DNA from: MedAcidi-G1 sp002713545
GTDB taxonomy: Bacteria > Actinomycetota > Acidimicrobiia > Acidimicrobiales > MedAcidi-G1
Direction: 5' to 3'
Assembly: GCA_964013895.1 (NCBI GenBank)
Contig: CAXGYF010000040.1
Coordinates: 1 to 12,606, forward strand
DNA: 12,606 nt
Part shown: positions 5,296-12,584 of the stretch, piece after piece
Layout: each line of letters opens with the position of its first letter
Position numbering within the stretch: the first letter of the stretch is position 1
Translations under genes and position numbers: made by a program
Notes under the pieces: generated by a model
Told to the model about the DNA's origin: nothing
Seen by the model: the letters and a program-made list of their open reading frames with translations, nothing else
The model's database searches: none

Positions 5296-6624
5296 CTACT
5301 TCAAGAAACCCTCGTAGTTTCTCATCGTGAGCTGAGAGTCAACCTGTTTCATAGTTTCTAAAGCAACACCCGAAGCAATAAGTATTGAAATGCCTACAAA
5401 TCCGAAACCACTTGCTCCCGAAGAAGATGACCCAACGCCTGAAGTCGTATCTAAAAATACGTTTATAAGAATTGACGGAACAAGCGCAACGGCTGCCAAA
5501 AACAAAGCCCCTGGAAGAGTGATCCGAGATAAAATCTTCGCTAGGTATCTTTCGGTTTGATAACCCGGGCGGATACCAGGCACAAAACCACCTTGCTTTC
5601 TTATTGTGTCGGCCTGACGAACTGGGTCAAAAGTTATGGCGGTATAAAAATACGCGAAACCAACTACTAAAAGACCTGTTATAGCAAAATAGAAAACATT
5701 ATCTGGTTGAGCAAGATTATTATCCACCCAACTTCTAAACCCATCCCAAGGCAAAGCCGCTGCTATCAAAACAGGTAAATAAAGAATCGAAGATGCAAAA
5801 ATTATAGGAATTACTCCCGATTGATTCACTTTCAAAGGTATGTAAGTATTTTGCCCCCCATACATACGTCGTCCAACAACTCGTTTTGCGAACTGAACCG
5901 GTATCCGTCTTTGACCTTGTTCAACAAAAACCACTACAGCAATAATGGCTATTAAAACAGCAAGTACAACTACAAGCGCAACCACGCCATTTTCAGCATG
6001 GATAAGTGAACCCTGGGCAGGAAAACTACTAATAATCGAAATCATTATCAATAGAGACATCCCGTTCCCGATACCTTTTTGAGTTATTAACTCTCCCATC
6101 CACATAAGAAGTGCTGTTCCTGCGGTCAAAGTAAGAACTACAACGCTTACCGTTCCAATATGAAAATTGGGCAGAAGATTAGCACCGGAAGAACCACTAA
6201 TTGAATTACCACTGTCATTAAACAAAAAGGCAAAACTAGTGGACTGAATGACTGCGATTATTACCGTCATATACCTAGTCCACTGGGTTATTTTTCTCTG
6301 ACCAACTGCACCTTGCTGTTGCCATTGCTCTATTCGAGGTACAACAACGCCAAGAACCTGCATAATAATAGAAGCAGTAATATACGGCATAACTCCAAGA
6401 GCAAAAACGGCAAAACTAGTTAAGGATCCTCCTGAAAAAAGTTGTAAGAAAGCCAGAACTCCACCCTGATTAGCTCTATCTCTCAAGAGTTGCACCTGTT
6501 CTACGTCAATGCCAGGTGCCGGAACAAAAGCTCCAATCCTGTAAAGGAGGATCATTAGAAGAGTAAATAAAATCCTCTTCCTTAAATCCCCCACACGGAA
6601 CATATTCAACATGCTCTTAAGCAA
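5296..6624 (-). CDS. secY: Protein translocase subunit SecY
   Basis: SecY is the channel-forming core of the Sec translocon in the inner membrane. The 442-residue protein shows about ten hydrophobic segments. It carries family motifs such as YRIGAFVPAPGID (about 28-40), the SLTSFAVFALGVMPYITASI segment near 67-86, RRIPVQFAKR and SGVIPIIFASSI in the middle, RKQGGFVPGIRPG in a cytoplasmic loop, and the C-terminal SQLTMRNYEGFLK typical of actinobacteria. The start is a TTG at 6624: GGAG (6631-6634) lies 6 bases upstream, whereas the next ATG at 6612 would be 18 bases away. The N-terminus MLKSMLNMFRVGDLRKR also fits actinobacterial SecY. It follows rplO by 42 bases, one of the few wider gaps, which may allow separate control. 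Confidence 0.98.
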   Translation of the reverse strand: MLKSMLNMFRVGDLRKRILFTLLMILLYRIGAFVPAPGIDVEQVQLLRDRANQGGVLAFLQLFSGGSLTSFAVFALGVMPYITASIIMQVLGVVVPRIEQWQQQGAVGQRKITQWTRYMTVIIAVIQSTSFAFLFNDSGNSISGSSGANLLPNFHIGTVSVVVLTLTAGTALLMWMGELITQKGIGNGMSLLIMISIISSFPAQGSLIHAENGVVALVVVLAVLIAIIAVVVFVEQGQRRIPVQFAKRVVGRRMYGGQNTYIPLKVNQSGVIPIIFASSILYLPVLIAAALPWDGFRSWVDNNLAQPDNVFYFAITGLLVVGFAYFYTAITFDPVRQADTIRKQGGFVPGIRPGYQTERYLAKILSRITLPGALFLAAVALVPSILINVFLDTTSGVGSSSSGASGFGFVGISILIASGVALETMKQVDSQLTMRNYEGFLK

Positions 6625-6666
6625 TGACTTCTCCGTTCACAAATAGTTCCTTTTTATAAATAAACA

Positions 6667-7152
6667 TCATCGGTTTGTTAAAGCATTACCTTTAGCAGCT
6701 GGCCTTATAGAGAATGGTAGATCTAATTTCTCTACAGAGCCACCTGCACTCGTTATAGCTGCTTCAGCAGATGCGGAAATAGCGTGTGTTTTAACATTAA
6801 CAGCACGCTTAATTTCACCCCTGCCTAATACTTTAATTAAAGATTTCTTAGCGATTAGGCCTCGATCGTAAAGTGTTGCTGGGCTTATTTCCGTAAGACC
6901 AGATTCTTCAATCGTGTCCAAATTAACTGCTTGATATTCAACTCTAAAAGGATTATTAAAACCTTTCAATTTTGGAATTCTCTGAGCAAAAGGCATTTGA
7001 CCACCCTCAAAACCTGCGGGAACTTTGCTTCGCGCTTTTTGACCTTTCATTCCGCGACCTGCAGTTTTACCACCTTTACCAGCAATACCTCTAGCTACTC
7101 TTTTCGAACGGCGTTTCGAGCCGGGCGCCGGCGACAAATCATGAACTTTCAT
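6667..7152 (-). CDS. rplO: 50S ribosomal protein L15
   Basis: L15 joins the large subunit during assembly and contacts 5S and 23S rRNA regions. The 161-residue translation has the basic, glycine-rich N-terminus KVHDLSPAPGSKRRSKRVAR and GKGGKTAGRGMKGQKARS (about 25-42), then FEGGQMPFAQRIPKLKGF (48-65) and the globular C-terminal domain with KVLGRGEIKRAVNVKTHAIS. The ATG at 7152 lies one base after the rpmD stop. It is slightly longer than the E. coli protein (144 residues), with extra residues at the C-terminus (FSIRPAAKGNALTNR). Confidence 0.98.
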   Translation of the reverse strand: MKVHDLSPAPGSKRRSKRVARGIAGKGGKTAGRGMKGQKARSKVPAGFEGGQMPFAQRIPKLKGFNNPFRVEYQAVNLDTIEESGLTEISPATLYDRGLIAKKSLIKVLGRGEIKRAVNVKTHAISASAEAAITSAGGSVEKLDLPFSIRPAAKGNALTNR

Positions 7153-7153
7153 A

Positions 7154-7351
7154 TCAGTTAACCTCCTGCACTTCCACTAAATGAGGCACTCGAGCCAACA
7201 TTCCTCTTATTTCGGGTCTATCAGGAAGAATATTGACTCTTCCTATACGACCTAAACCCAAAGCTCTAAGCGTGCCACGCTGTTTAGGTTTAGTTCCGAT
7301 CGAAGACCTAGTTTGTCTCACTCGTAGCTGTAAATCAGAATCACTATTCAT
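7154..7351 (-). CDS. rpmD: 50S ribosomal protein L30
   Basis: This 65-residue protein matches L30, a small large-subunit protein: LQLRVRQTRSSIGTKPKQRG, then TLRALGLGRIGRVNILPDRP and a C-terminal GMLARVPHLVEVQE. It begins a few residues longer than the shortest family members (MNSDSD leader). The ATG at 7351 lies inside the end of rpsE (8-base overlap), so its translation is probably coupled to S5. The order rpsE-rpmD-rplO-secY is the standard spc operon arrangement. Confidence 0.97.
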   Translation of the reverse strand: MNSDSDLQLRVRQTRSSIGTKPKQRGTLRALGLGRIGRVNILPDRPEIRGMLARVPHLVEVQEVN

Positions 7352-7940
7352 TATTACCCTCCAACGAGTCAGTCTCTGAAGGATCAGGTTTTCCTATGCC
7401 TGCTTCTGCTCTGAGGTATGAATCTAAAAGAGCCTTGGGAACAAAATCTTCAGCAGGGATACCCCTCATCTCAGCGATTTTATCAGGTCGTCGTAAACCT
7501 TTAAGACCAGCAATAGTTGCCCTAGCCACATTTATATGGTTAGCGGAACCTAAAGATTTACACAAAACGTCTTGTATCCCAGCTTCTTCTAATACAGCAC
7601 GCGCTGCGCCTCCTGCTATTACTCCAGTACCTGGGGCTGCGGGCTGCAACAAAACACGTCCCGCTCCCATCACACCCTGAATAGTGTGAATAATAGTACT
7701 TCCTGCCATTGGAACAGAAAAGATGTTTCGTTTCGCCTCTTCAGTACCTTTTTGGATTGCCAAAGGCACCTCTTTTGCTTTCCCATAACCAAGTCCAACT
7801 CGACCTGCGCCATCTCCAATCACTACAAGTGCCGTAAAGGAAAAACGCCTACCACCTTTTACAACTTTGGCAACACGATTTATATGCACTACCCGTGATT
7901 CTCTGAGGGGAATCATTTCAGCTGATGTTTCAACAGTCAT
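7344..7940 (-). CDS. rpsE: 30S ribosomal protein S5
   Basis: S5 sits near the decoding region of the small subunit and affects translational accuracy. I choose the ATG at 7940 (MTVETSAEMIPLRES, 198 residues): GGAG lies 5 bases upstream, and the ATG shares one base with the rplR stop (TGATG). The TTG one codon earlier is too near the ribosome-binding site. The double-stranded-RNA-binding-like N-terminal domain has HINRVAKVVKGGRRFSFTAL and VIGDGAGRVGLGYGKAKEVP; the C-terminal domain has APGTGVIAGGAARAVLE and the SLGSANHINVARATI segment. The C-terminus carries a short acidic tail (DPSETDSLEGNNE). Confidence 0.98.
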   Translation of the reverse strand: MTVETSAEMIPLRESRVVHINRVAKVVKGGRRFSFTALVVIGDGAGRVGLGYGKAKEVPLAIQKGTEEAKRNIFSVPMAGSTIIHTIQGVMGAGRVLLQPAAPGTGVIAGGAARAVLEEAGIQDVLCKSLGSANHINVARATIAGLKGLRRPDKIAEMRGIPAEDFVPKALLDSYLRAEAGIGKPDPSETDSLEGNNE

Positions 7941-8299
7941 CAAAACTCCAATCCTTCTTTTCTAGCTGCATCTGCCAGAGCAGCCACACGCCCGTGATAT
8001 CGGTAACCACTTCGATCAAAAACTACTTTTTGAAAACCCGCTTCATTGGCTCGGTTTGCAATTTGACGGCCAACCTCCACAGCAGCGTCAATACCTCGAA
8101 CCCCATTAGCAATACCGTCTTGTTGGGTCGATGCGGAAACTAATGTCTTACCAATTTCATCATTTATTAATTGTGCAGATATGTGCTTGCTAGATCTAAA
8201 TACAACTAGTCTTGGGCGATTTTCTGTCCCAAAAACTGATTTACGTATCCGTCTATGACGACGATGACGACCAGCACGTCTATCGGATTTAGTACTCAC
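7940..8299 (-). CDS. rplR: 50S ribosomal protein L18
   Basis: L18 binds 5S rRNA and brings it into the large subunit. The 119-residue translation has the basic N-terminus (RRAGRHRRHRRIRKSV), then RPRLVVFRSSKHISAQLIND, the DRSGYRYHGRVAALADAAR segment, and the C-terminal ARKEGLEF, all typical. The start is a GTG at 8299 that overlaps the rplF stop by four bases (GTGA), so it is tightly coupled to L6. The stop overlaps the rpsE start by one base. Confidence 0.98.
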   Translation of the reverse strand: MSTKSDRRAGRHRRHRRIRKSVFGTENRPRLVVFRSSKHISAQLINDEIGKTLVSASTQQDGIANGVRGIDAAVEVGRQIANRANEAGFQKVVFDRSGYRYHGRVAALADAARKEGLEF

Positions 8300-8832
8300 T
8301 TGGCCGCCTTTCCGGCTTTACGCGCCACATATTCTCCGGCATATCTAATACCTTTTCCTTTATAAGGTTCAGGTTTGCGATAACTTCTGATATCAGCAGC
8401 AACCTGACCAACCACTTCTTTATTTATCCCTGAAACAATTATTTGAGTAGGTTCTGGAACATCGAAAGTAATACCTTCTGGCGCGTTCACTTTAATAGGG
8501 TGACTAAAACCAAGTTGCAATTCAAGCCCATCACCGCTTTTTGCAGCTCTGTAGCCAACTCCCACTATTTCGAGTTCCTTCTTAAAACCTTCAGAAACTC
8601 CTATAACCATGTTGTTTATTAAAGATCTGGTTAGCCCATGTAAAGCTTTGTTTTTTCGATCATCACTTGGTCTTTCAACTAAAACAGCGCCGTCTTCTTC
8701 ACGTGCATTGATTTCACCTGGAAGATCTAAATCTAAAGACCCTTTGGGACCCGTGACTCCCACATTCCTCCCTTGGATAGAAATTTGCACATCAGATGGT
8801 ACAGAAATTGGTTCTCTTCCTATTCTCGACAT
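8296..8832 (-). CDS. rplF: 50S ribosomal protein L6
   Basis: L6 binds near the base of the L7/L12 stalk and the sarcin-ricin loop. The 178-residue length is standard. It has two repeated L6 domains: the first begins SRIGREPISVPSDVQISIQG and includes GPKGSLDLDLP; the second includes VGVGYRAAKSGDGLELQLGF, SHPIKVNAPEGITF and the diagnostic C-terminal SYRKPEPYKGKGIRYAGEYV. The ATG at 8832 is preceded by an AGGAGG-type ribosome-binding site in the 12-base gap after rpsH. Confidence 0.98.
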   Translation of the reverse strand: MSRIGREPISVPSDVQISIQGRNVGVTGPKGSLDLDLPGEINAREEDGAVLVERPSDDRKNKALHGLTRSLINNMVIGVSEGFKKELEIVGVGYRAAKSGDGLELQLGFSHPIKVNAPEGITFDVPEPTQIIVSGINKEVVGQVAADIRSYRKPEPYKGKGIRYAGEYVARKAGKAAK

Positions 8833-8844
8833 TTTCCCCTCCTC

Positions 8845-9249
8845 TTACCAGACGTAACAAAGAATTTCGCCACCCATACGTCGACGGCGAGCCTCTCTGT
8901 CACTCATGAGCCCTTTACTTGTACTCACTACAGCTACACCCAATCCACCAAGAACACGAGGGATTTTATCTGACTTGGTATAAACCCTTAACCCAGGTTT
9001 CGAAACTCTTTTTATTCCACTAATTACACGTTCACGCGAATCTGTGTATTTCATCGTTATGGACAGGACATTGCCTGTTGCCCTTTCTGAGATACTTACA
9101 TCAAAATCGGTAATGTAACCCTCTTCTTTTAATAAATCAGCAAGAGCGATTTTTTGTTTTGATGAAGGCATAGCAACTCCTTCATGCATTGCCTGATTTG
9201 CATTACGTATACGAGTGAGCATGTCTGCCACAGGATCTGTCATTGTCAT
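8845..9249 (-). CDS. rpsH: 30S ribosomal protein S8
   Basis: S8 binds the central domain of 16S rRNA; in E. coli it is also the translational repressor of the spc operon. The 134-residue translation begins MTMTDPVADMLTRIRNANQA and has the C-terminal signature VSTSKGLMSDREARRRRMGG followed by EILCYVW. The ATG at 9249 is preferred over the one two codons later because AGGAGG lies upstream at the right distance. A 13-base gap separates it from rpsN. I did not find an obvious copy of the S8-binding helix near rplE, but I could not test structures by computation. Confidence 0.98.
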   Translation of the reverse strand: MTMTDPVADMLTRIRNANQAMHEGVAMPSSKQKIALADLLKEEGYITDFDVSISERATGNVLSITMKYTDSRERVISGIKRVSKPGLRVYTKSDKIPRVLGGLGVAVVSTSKGLMSDREARRRRMGGEILCYVW

Positions 9250-9262
9250 AATCGCCCTCCTC

Positions 9263-9448
9263 TCACCAACTCGACTTAGTTAAGCCGGGTATTTCACCTG
9301 CTAAAGCCATTTCGCGCAGACATATGCGACAAAGGCCAAAATCTCTGTAAACAGAGCGAGGTCTACCGCACTTTCCGCATCGCGTATAAGCCCGAACTTT
9401 AAATTTCGGAGTTTTCTTTTGCTTGTTCACTAAAGCTTTTTTAGCCAC
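9263..9448 (-). CDS. rpsN: 30S ribosomal protein S14, zinc-binding (type Z)
   Basis: This is the short, 61-residue S14 (sometimes called rpsZ). S14 is a late-assembling protein of the small-subunit head. The four zinc ligands are C24, C27, C40 and C43, in TRCGKCGRP and GLCRICLRE. The C-terminal LAGEIPGLTKSSW is typical. The start is a GTG at 9448 whose G is also the last base of the rplE TAG stop (TAGTG), with GGAGG 7 bases upstream. Actinobacteria often carry this form here and a zinc-free paralogue elsewhere, used under zinc shortage; only the zinc form is in this window. Confidence 0.98.
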   Translation of the reverse strand: MAKKALVNKQKKTPKFKVRAYTRCGKCGRPRSVYRDFGLCRICLREMALAGEIPGLTKSSW

Positions 9449-10014
9449 TAGGAAGCCTCCACTCGGAATGGGAAACCAAGGGCCGTAAGTAAAGCCCTCC
9501 CACCCATATCATTAGATGCTGAGGTAACGATAGTTATATCCATACCCCGCACACGGTCGATCTTGTCATATTCAATTTCTGGAAAAATTAGTTGCTCTGT
9601 AACACCCAATGTGTAATTTCCATTCCCATCGAAAGCCTTTACACTGCAACCTCTAAAATCGCGAACTCGCGGTATAGCGAGGTTCATAAGTCGGTCTAAA
9701 AACTCATACATCCGATTCCCTCTAAGCGTGGCTTTAGCTCCAATCGCTTGACCCTCACGAAGTCTAAAATTCGAGATTGAAGTCTTAGCTTTTGTAACTA
9801 TGGGTTTTTGACCAGTAATTAATTCCAAGTCAGCCAATGCACCATCAAGAGCCTTTGACTGTTGGGCTGCCTCTCCGACTCCCATATTTACGACTACTTT
9901 TAATAATTTCGGAACTTGCATCGTGTTAGATAGTCCAAGTTCAGCTTGTAGGGCTCCACGCAACTCGGTCTCATACCTTTGTCGGAGACCGAAGGGAGTT
10001 TTAGTTTCAACCAT
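9448..10014 (-). CDS. rplE: 50S ribosomal protein L5
   Basis: L5 binds 5S rRNA and contacts P-site tRNA in the central protuberance. The 188-residue protein has the family signature QVPKLLKVVVNMGVGEA (about 33-49), ITGQKPIVTKAKTSISNFRL, REGQAIGAKATLRGNRMYEF, LDRLMNLAIPRVRDFRG and a C-terminal RGMDITIVTSASNDMGGRAL. The ATG at 10014 overlaps the end of rplX by 8 bases, with AGGGG as the likely ribosome-binding site. The stop overlaps the rpsN GTG start. Confidence 0.98.
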   Translation of the reverse strand: MVETKTPFGLRQRYETELRGALQAELGLSNTMQVPKLLKVVVNMGVGEAAQQSKALDGALADLELITGQKPIVTKAKTSISNFRLREGQAIGAKATLRGNRMYEFLDRLMNLAIPRVRDFRGCSVKAFDGNGNYTLGVTEQLIFPEIEYDKIDRVRGMDITIVTSASNDMGGRALLTALGFPFRVEAS

Positions 10015-10321
10015 CTAGATCGACCCCTGTTCGTTTGCAGACTCTCACTTTTTCTCCTGATTCACTAATTCGATAACCAACTCTTGTTGGCTTCCCATCA
10101 GATGGACTTAAAAGCGCCACGTTTGAAACATCTATTGGCATAGTTTTATCAATTATGCCCCCCTGCATTGTCTCGGATGTGGCTTTTTGATGACGCTTAA
10201 CCTGGTTCACTCCTTCAATAATCACCGCATTTCGTTGCGGAATAACACGGCTAATTTCACCTTCACGGCCCTTATCTTTTCCAGCCAAAACTCTTACCTG
10301 GTCACCTTTTTTTATTCTCAT
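10007..10321 (-). CDS. rplX: 50S ribosomal protein L24
   Basis: L24 is one of the two assembly-initiator proteins of the large subunit, close to the tunnel exit. The 104-residue translation opens with a KOW motif, IKKGDQVRVLAGKDKGREGE (about 3-22), then VIIEGVNQVKRHQK and MPIDVSNVALLSP. It ends with RVGYRISESGEKVRVCKRTG. The ATG at 10321 follows the rplN TAG directly, with no spacer, so coupling is expected. Its last 8 bases overlap the rplE start. Confidence 0.98.
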   Translation of the reverse strand: MRIKKGDQVRVLAGKDKGREGEISRVIPQRNAVIIEGVNQVKRHQKATSETMQGGIIDKTMPIDVSNVALLSPSDGKPTRVGYRISESGEKVRVCKRTGVDLDG

Positions 10322-10690
10322 CTAAATAACCTCTGGCGCCAAAGAAACAATCCTCATGAATTTTTTCTCTCGCAGTTCTCTACCGACTGGACCAAAAATA
10401 CGCGTTCCTCTTGGCTGATTTTGGTCATCTATCAATACAGCAGCATTCTCATCGAAACGTATATACGAACCATCCAAGCGCCGCGACTCCTTTGCGGTGC
10501 GTACCACTACACACTTAACAACTTCGCCTTTTTTTACTGCCGCCCCAGGATTTGCATCTTTAACAGTCGCTGTAAAAATATCCCCGACAGACGCGTATCT
10601 GCGCCTCGTCCCACCTAAAACCTTGATACACAAGACTTCGCGCGCTCCTGAATTGTCAGCAACCTTTAGGCGTGTTTCCTGTTGAATCAT
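10322..10690 (-). CDS. rplN: 50S ribosomal protein L14
   Basis: L14 lies at the subunit interface and forms bridges to 16S rRNA. The protein is 122 residues, the exact usual size, beginning MIQQETRLKVADNSGAREVL and including IKVLGGTRRRYASVGDIF, VKKGEVVKCVVVRT and IFGPVGRELREKKFMRIVSL at the C-terminus. The ATG at 10690 shares its A with the rpsQ TAA stop (TAATG). It is unusually well conserved and serves as a reference point for the order rpsQ-rplN-rplX. Confidence 0.98.
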   Translation of the reverse strand: MIQQETRLKVADNSGAREVLCIKVLGGTRRRYASVGDIFTATVKDANPGAAVKKGEVVKCVVVRTAKESRRLDGSYIRFDENAAVLIDDQNQPRGTRIFGPVGRELREKKFMRIVSLAPEVI

Positions 10691-10998
10691 TACTTCGCCC
10701 TCTCTAGAACTTCAATAAGTCTCCAACGTTTTGTTTTCGACAAGGGTCGAGTTTCTTGAATCCTTACACGATCTCCAACATTTAATTGATTATCTTCATC
10801 ATGCGCTTGAAACTTTTTAGTCCTTTGAACTGTTTTTCCATATCTGCGATGACGAACTCTGTCTACAGTTTCTACTACCGCAGTTTTATCCTGAACTACA
10901 GAAACAACTAAACCTTCACGCACTTTACGTCGATTGATTCTTGTTGAAATCATTTCATCAGTTGTCTCTTGTTCGTCAGTCATTTGTTCATCAGTCAT
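10690..10998 (-). CDS. rpsQ: 30S ribosomal protein S17 with a repeat-containing N-terminal extension
   Basis: S17 binds the 5' domain of 16S rRNA early in assembly. The conserved OB-fold starts near residue 19 (RINRRKVREGLVVSVVQDKT) and continues through YGKTVQRTKKFQAHDEDN, VGDRVRIQETRPLSKTKRWR and LIEVLE. In front of it is an acidic extension of about 18 residues made of repeats: MTDEQ, MTDEQ, then the degenerate ETTDEM. The start is taken as the ATG at 10998, since GAGGAG lies 7 bases upstream inside rpmC; the second ATG at 10983 is possible but poorly placed. It overlaps rpmC by 8 bases. Confidence 0.97.
   Translation of the reverse strand: MTDEQMTDEQETTDEMISTRINRRKVREGLVVSVVQDKTAVVETVDRVRHRRYGKTVQRTKKFQAHDEDNQLNVGDRVRIQETRPLSKTKRWRLIEVLERAK
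10969..10998 (-). repeat. Tandem 15-bp repeat at the start of rpsQ
   Basis: On the coding strand, ATGACTGATGAACAA (10998-10984) is followed directly by ATGACTGACGAACAA (10983-10969), with one silent difference (GAT/GAC). A third, degenerate unit (ACTGATGAAATG) follows soon after. The first copy overlaps the rpmC stop codon, and each copy carries an in-frame ATG, so the duplication has created a second potential start. Confidence 0.75.
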
Positions 10999-11233
10999 TA
11001 TCCGACTCCTCGCCGTTATCCAAAGAAAGATCTTCAGCAGCAGAAATTTCTCTTTCTCTTAATTCGGTCAACACTCTCGCTACTTCGCGTTTAACTTGAC
11101 CCAGTCGAGCGTGGTTTTCCAACTGACCAGTTGCTAGTTGAAACCTAAGATTAAATAGTTCTTCTTTTGAATCATTGAAACGTTCAAGCAAATCGGTATC
11201 ACCGAGATCTCTTAAACTCTTTTTCCTTGCCAC
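10991..11233 (-). CDS. rpmC: 50S ribosomal protein L29
   Basis: L29 sits beside the peptide exit tunnel and forms part of the docking area for signal recognition particle and trigger factor. The 80-residue translation is two helices: residues 5-36 (SLRDLGDTDLLERFNDSKEE and LFNLRFQLATGQL) and 39-64 (NHARLGQVKREVARVLTELRER). The segment LFNLRFQLATGQLENHARLG is the family signature. A short acidic tail follows (AAEDLSLDNGEESDND), longer than in the 63-residue E. coli protein. The start is a GTG at 11233 sharing its first base with the rplP TAG stop (TAGTG); AGGAGG is upstream. Confidence 0.97.
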   Translation of the reverse strand: MARKKSLRDLGDTDLLERFNDSKEELFNLRFQLATGQLENHARLGQVKREVARVLTELREREISAAEDLSLDNGEESDND

Positions 11234-11649
11234 TAGAAGCCCTCCTCTCGCTTAACGAAACGAGCTTTTATTGGAAGTTTTTGTATAGCTCTTTCGATGG
11301 CTTCACGTGCAACCTGATCGTCGCTATAAGACAATTCGAAAAGAATTCTTCCAGGACGCACTACAGCAACCCATTTTTCAGGATTCCCTTTACCAGAGCC
11401 CATACGGGTTTCGGCAGGTTTCTCTGTAACGGGTTTATCTGGGAAAACATTTATCCATACTTTTCCACCACGTTTAATATGACGAGTCATAGCAATTCGA
11501 GCAGCCTCTATCTGGCGTGAAGTTATCCATCCGGGCTCAAGTGCCTGTAGACCATATTCACCAAAATTTACCCAGTTATGCCCTTTGGACATTCCTCGGC
11601 TTCTCCCACGTTGCTGTTTACGGTGACGAACTTTTTTTGGCATGAGCAT
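11233..11649 (-). CDS. rplP: 50S ribosomal protein L16
   Basis: L16 is a late-assembling protein near the peptidyl transferase centre and A-site tRNA. The 138-residue length is standard. Signature segments are PKKVRHRKQQRGRSRG (4-19), YGLQALEPGWITSRQIEAAR, RHIKRGGKVWINVFPDKPVT and GSGKGNPEKWVAVVRPGRI (about 85-103). The ATG at 11649 gives MLMPKK, matching the MLxP start of the family; the second ATG at 11643 would lose it. The gene starts 2 bases after the rpsC stop. Confidence 0.98.
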   Translation of the reverse strand: MLMPKKVRHRKQQRGRSRGMSKGHNWVNFGEYGLQALEPGWITSRQIEAARIAMTRHIKRGGKVWINVFPDKPVTEKPAETRMGSGKGNPEKWVAVVRPGRILFELSYSDDQVAREAIERAIQKLPIKARFVKREEGF

Positions 11650-11651
11650 TT

Positions 11652-12584
11652 CTAATCACCATCCCCTGAACGGAAATGAGGCGTTTCAGTGTGTTCCCGT
11701 GTAGAAGCCTCAATGGCCTCTTCCTCGGCTAACAAACGCTCAAATTCCGCATCACCTTCTTTAACAAGAGGAGCCATTTCATCTACTGTTTCTTCTTCAG
11801 TTACCTCAGCAGGATCTACCTCTGTTACAGAATCGGCAGTCCTCTTTCTGCCTGCAGCTGAAGAAATAACCCCACGAGACTTACTCTGACCGGATGTCTC
11901 ACCCGCAGCCATAGCTGCTTCACGAGAGATTTTATCTTCGAGACGAGACTTATATGGAAGTATGTCACCCTTATATATCCAGACTTTTACTCCAAGAATT
12001 CCATAGGTGGTGTCAGCCTCACGAAAACCGTAGTCAATATCTGCTCTCAAAGTATGTAGCGGAACTCTTCCTTCTCTATACCACTCTGTTCTAGACATTT
12101 CAGCTCCACCTAAACGACCAGAACATTGAACCCTAATTCCTAAAGCACCAGCTTTTTGTGCATTCTGAACAGCTCTCTTCATAGCTCTACGGAAAGCAAC
12201 CCTGCCAGTAAGTTGATCAGCAACCCCTTGAGCAATCAAAGCGGCATCTAATTCAGGCTCTTTTATTTCTTGAATATTTAGCTGAACCTGAAGATTTCCG
12301 GAAATTTTACCCAATCCTTTTCTTAAGCGATCTGCCTCTGCGCCTTTTCTGCCAATCACTATTCCGGGTCTGGCTGTATGCACATCGACTCTTAAACGGT
12401 CACGGGTGCGTTCAACTTCAACGCGGCTTATTGCAGCATGAGGTAGTTCTGTCATCAAGAAATCACGAATCTTCCAATCCTCTAAAAGGTTGTCAGAATA
12501 TTCTTGACGTGTAGCAAACCACCGTGACTTCCAGTCAGTTGTTACACCAAGTCTAAATCCGTAAGGATTAACTTTTTGACCCAT
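11652..12584 (-). CDS. rpsC: 30S ribosomal protein S3 with a long acidic C-terminal tail
   Basis: S3 lies in the small-subunit head at the mRNA entry channel. The conserved part covers residues 1-210: MGQKVNPYGFRLGVTTDWKS, a KH domain with its GRKG loop at 78-81 (RPGIVIGRKGAEADRLRKGL), and the C-terminal S3 domain with SGRLGGAEMSRTEWYREGRV and IDYGFREADTTYGILGVKVW. After about residue 211 comes a tail of 100 residues, first mixed (KSRGVISSAAGRKRTADS), then rich in Glu/Asp. The total is 310 residues against 233 in E. coli; actinobacteria commonly have some extension, but this is long. The ATG at 12584 shares a base with an upstream TAA (TAATG), and GAGG lies 8 bases before it. Confidence 0.98.
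   Translation of the reverse strand: MGQKVNPYGFRLGVTTDWKSRWFATRQEYSDNLLEDWKIRDFLMTELPHAAISRVEVERTRDRLRVDVHTARPGIVIGRKGAEADRLRKGLGKISGNLQVQLNIQEIKEPELDAALIAQGVADQLTGRVAFRRAMKRAVQNAQKAGALGIRVQCSGRLGGAEMSRTEWYREGRVPLHTLRADIDYGFREADTTYGILGVKVWIYKGDILPYKSRLEDKISREAAMAAGETSGQSKSRGVISSAAGRKRTADSVTEVDPAEVTEEETVDEMAPLVKEGDAEFERLLAEEEAIEASTREHTETPHFRSGDGD

Noticed and set aside
6601..6612. SecY starting at one of the internal ATGs (6612 or 6603)
   Set aside because: GGAG at 6631-6634 is correctly spaced only for the TTG at 6624.
6625..6666. A promoter or terminator in the rplO-secY gap
   Set aside because: The stretch is AT-rich with only an 8-bp TTTATAAA self-match; no paired -35/-10 boxes and no stem with a U-run.
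10187..10618. A 143-codon open frame on the plus strand
   Set aside because: It lies opposite rplX and rplN, which are certain, and its translation shows no recognisable domain. It is a shadow of the genes on the other strand.
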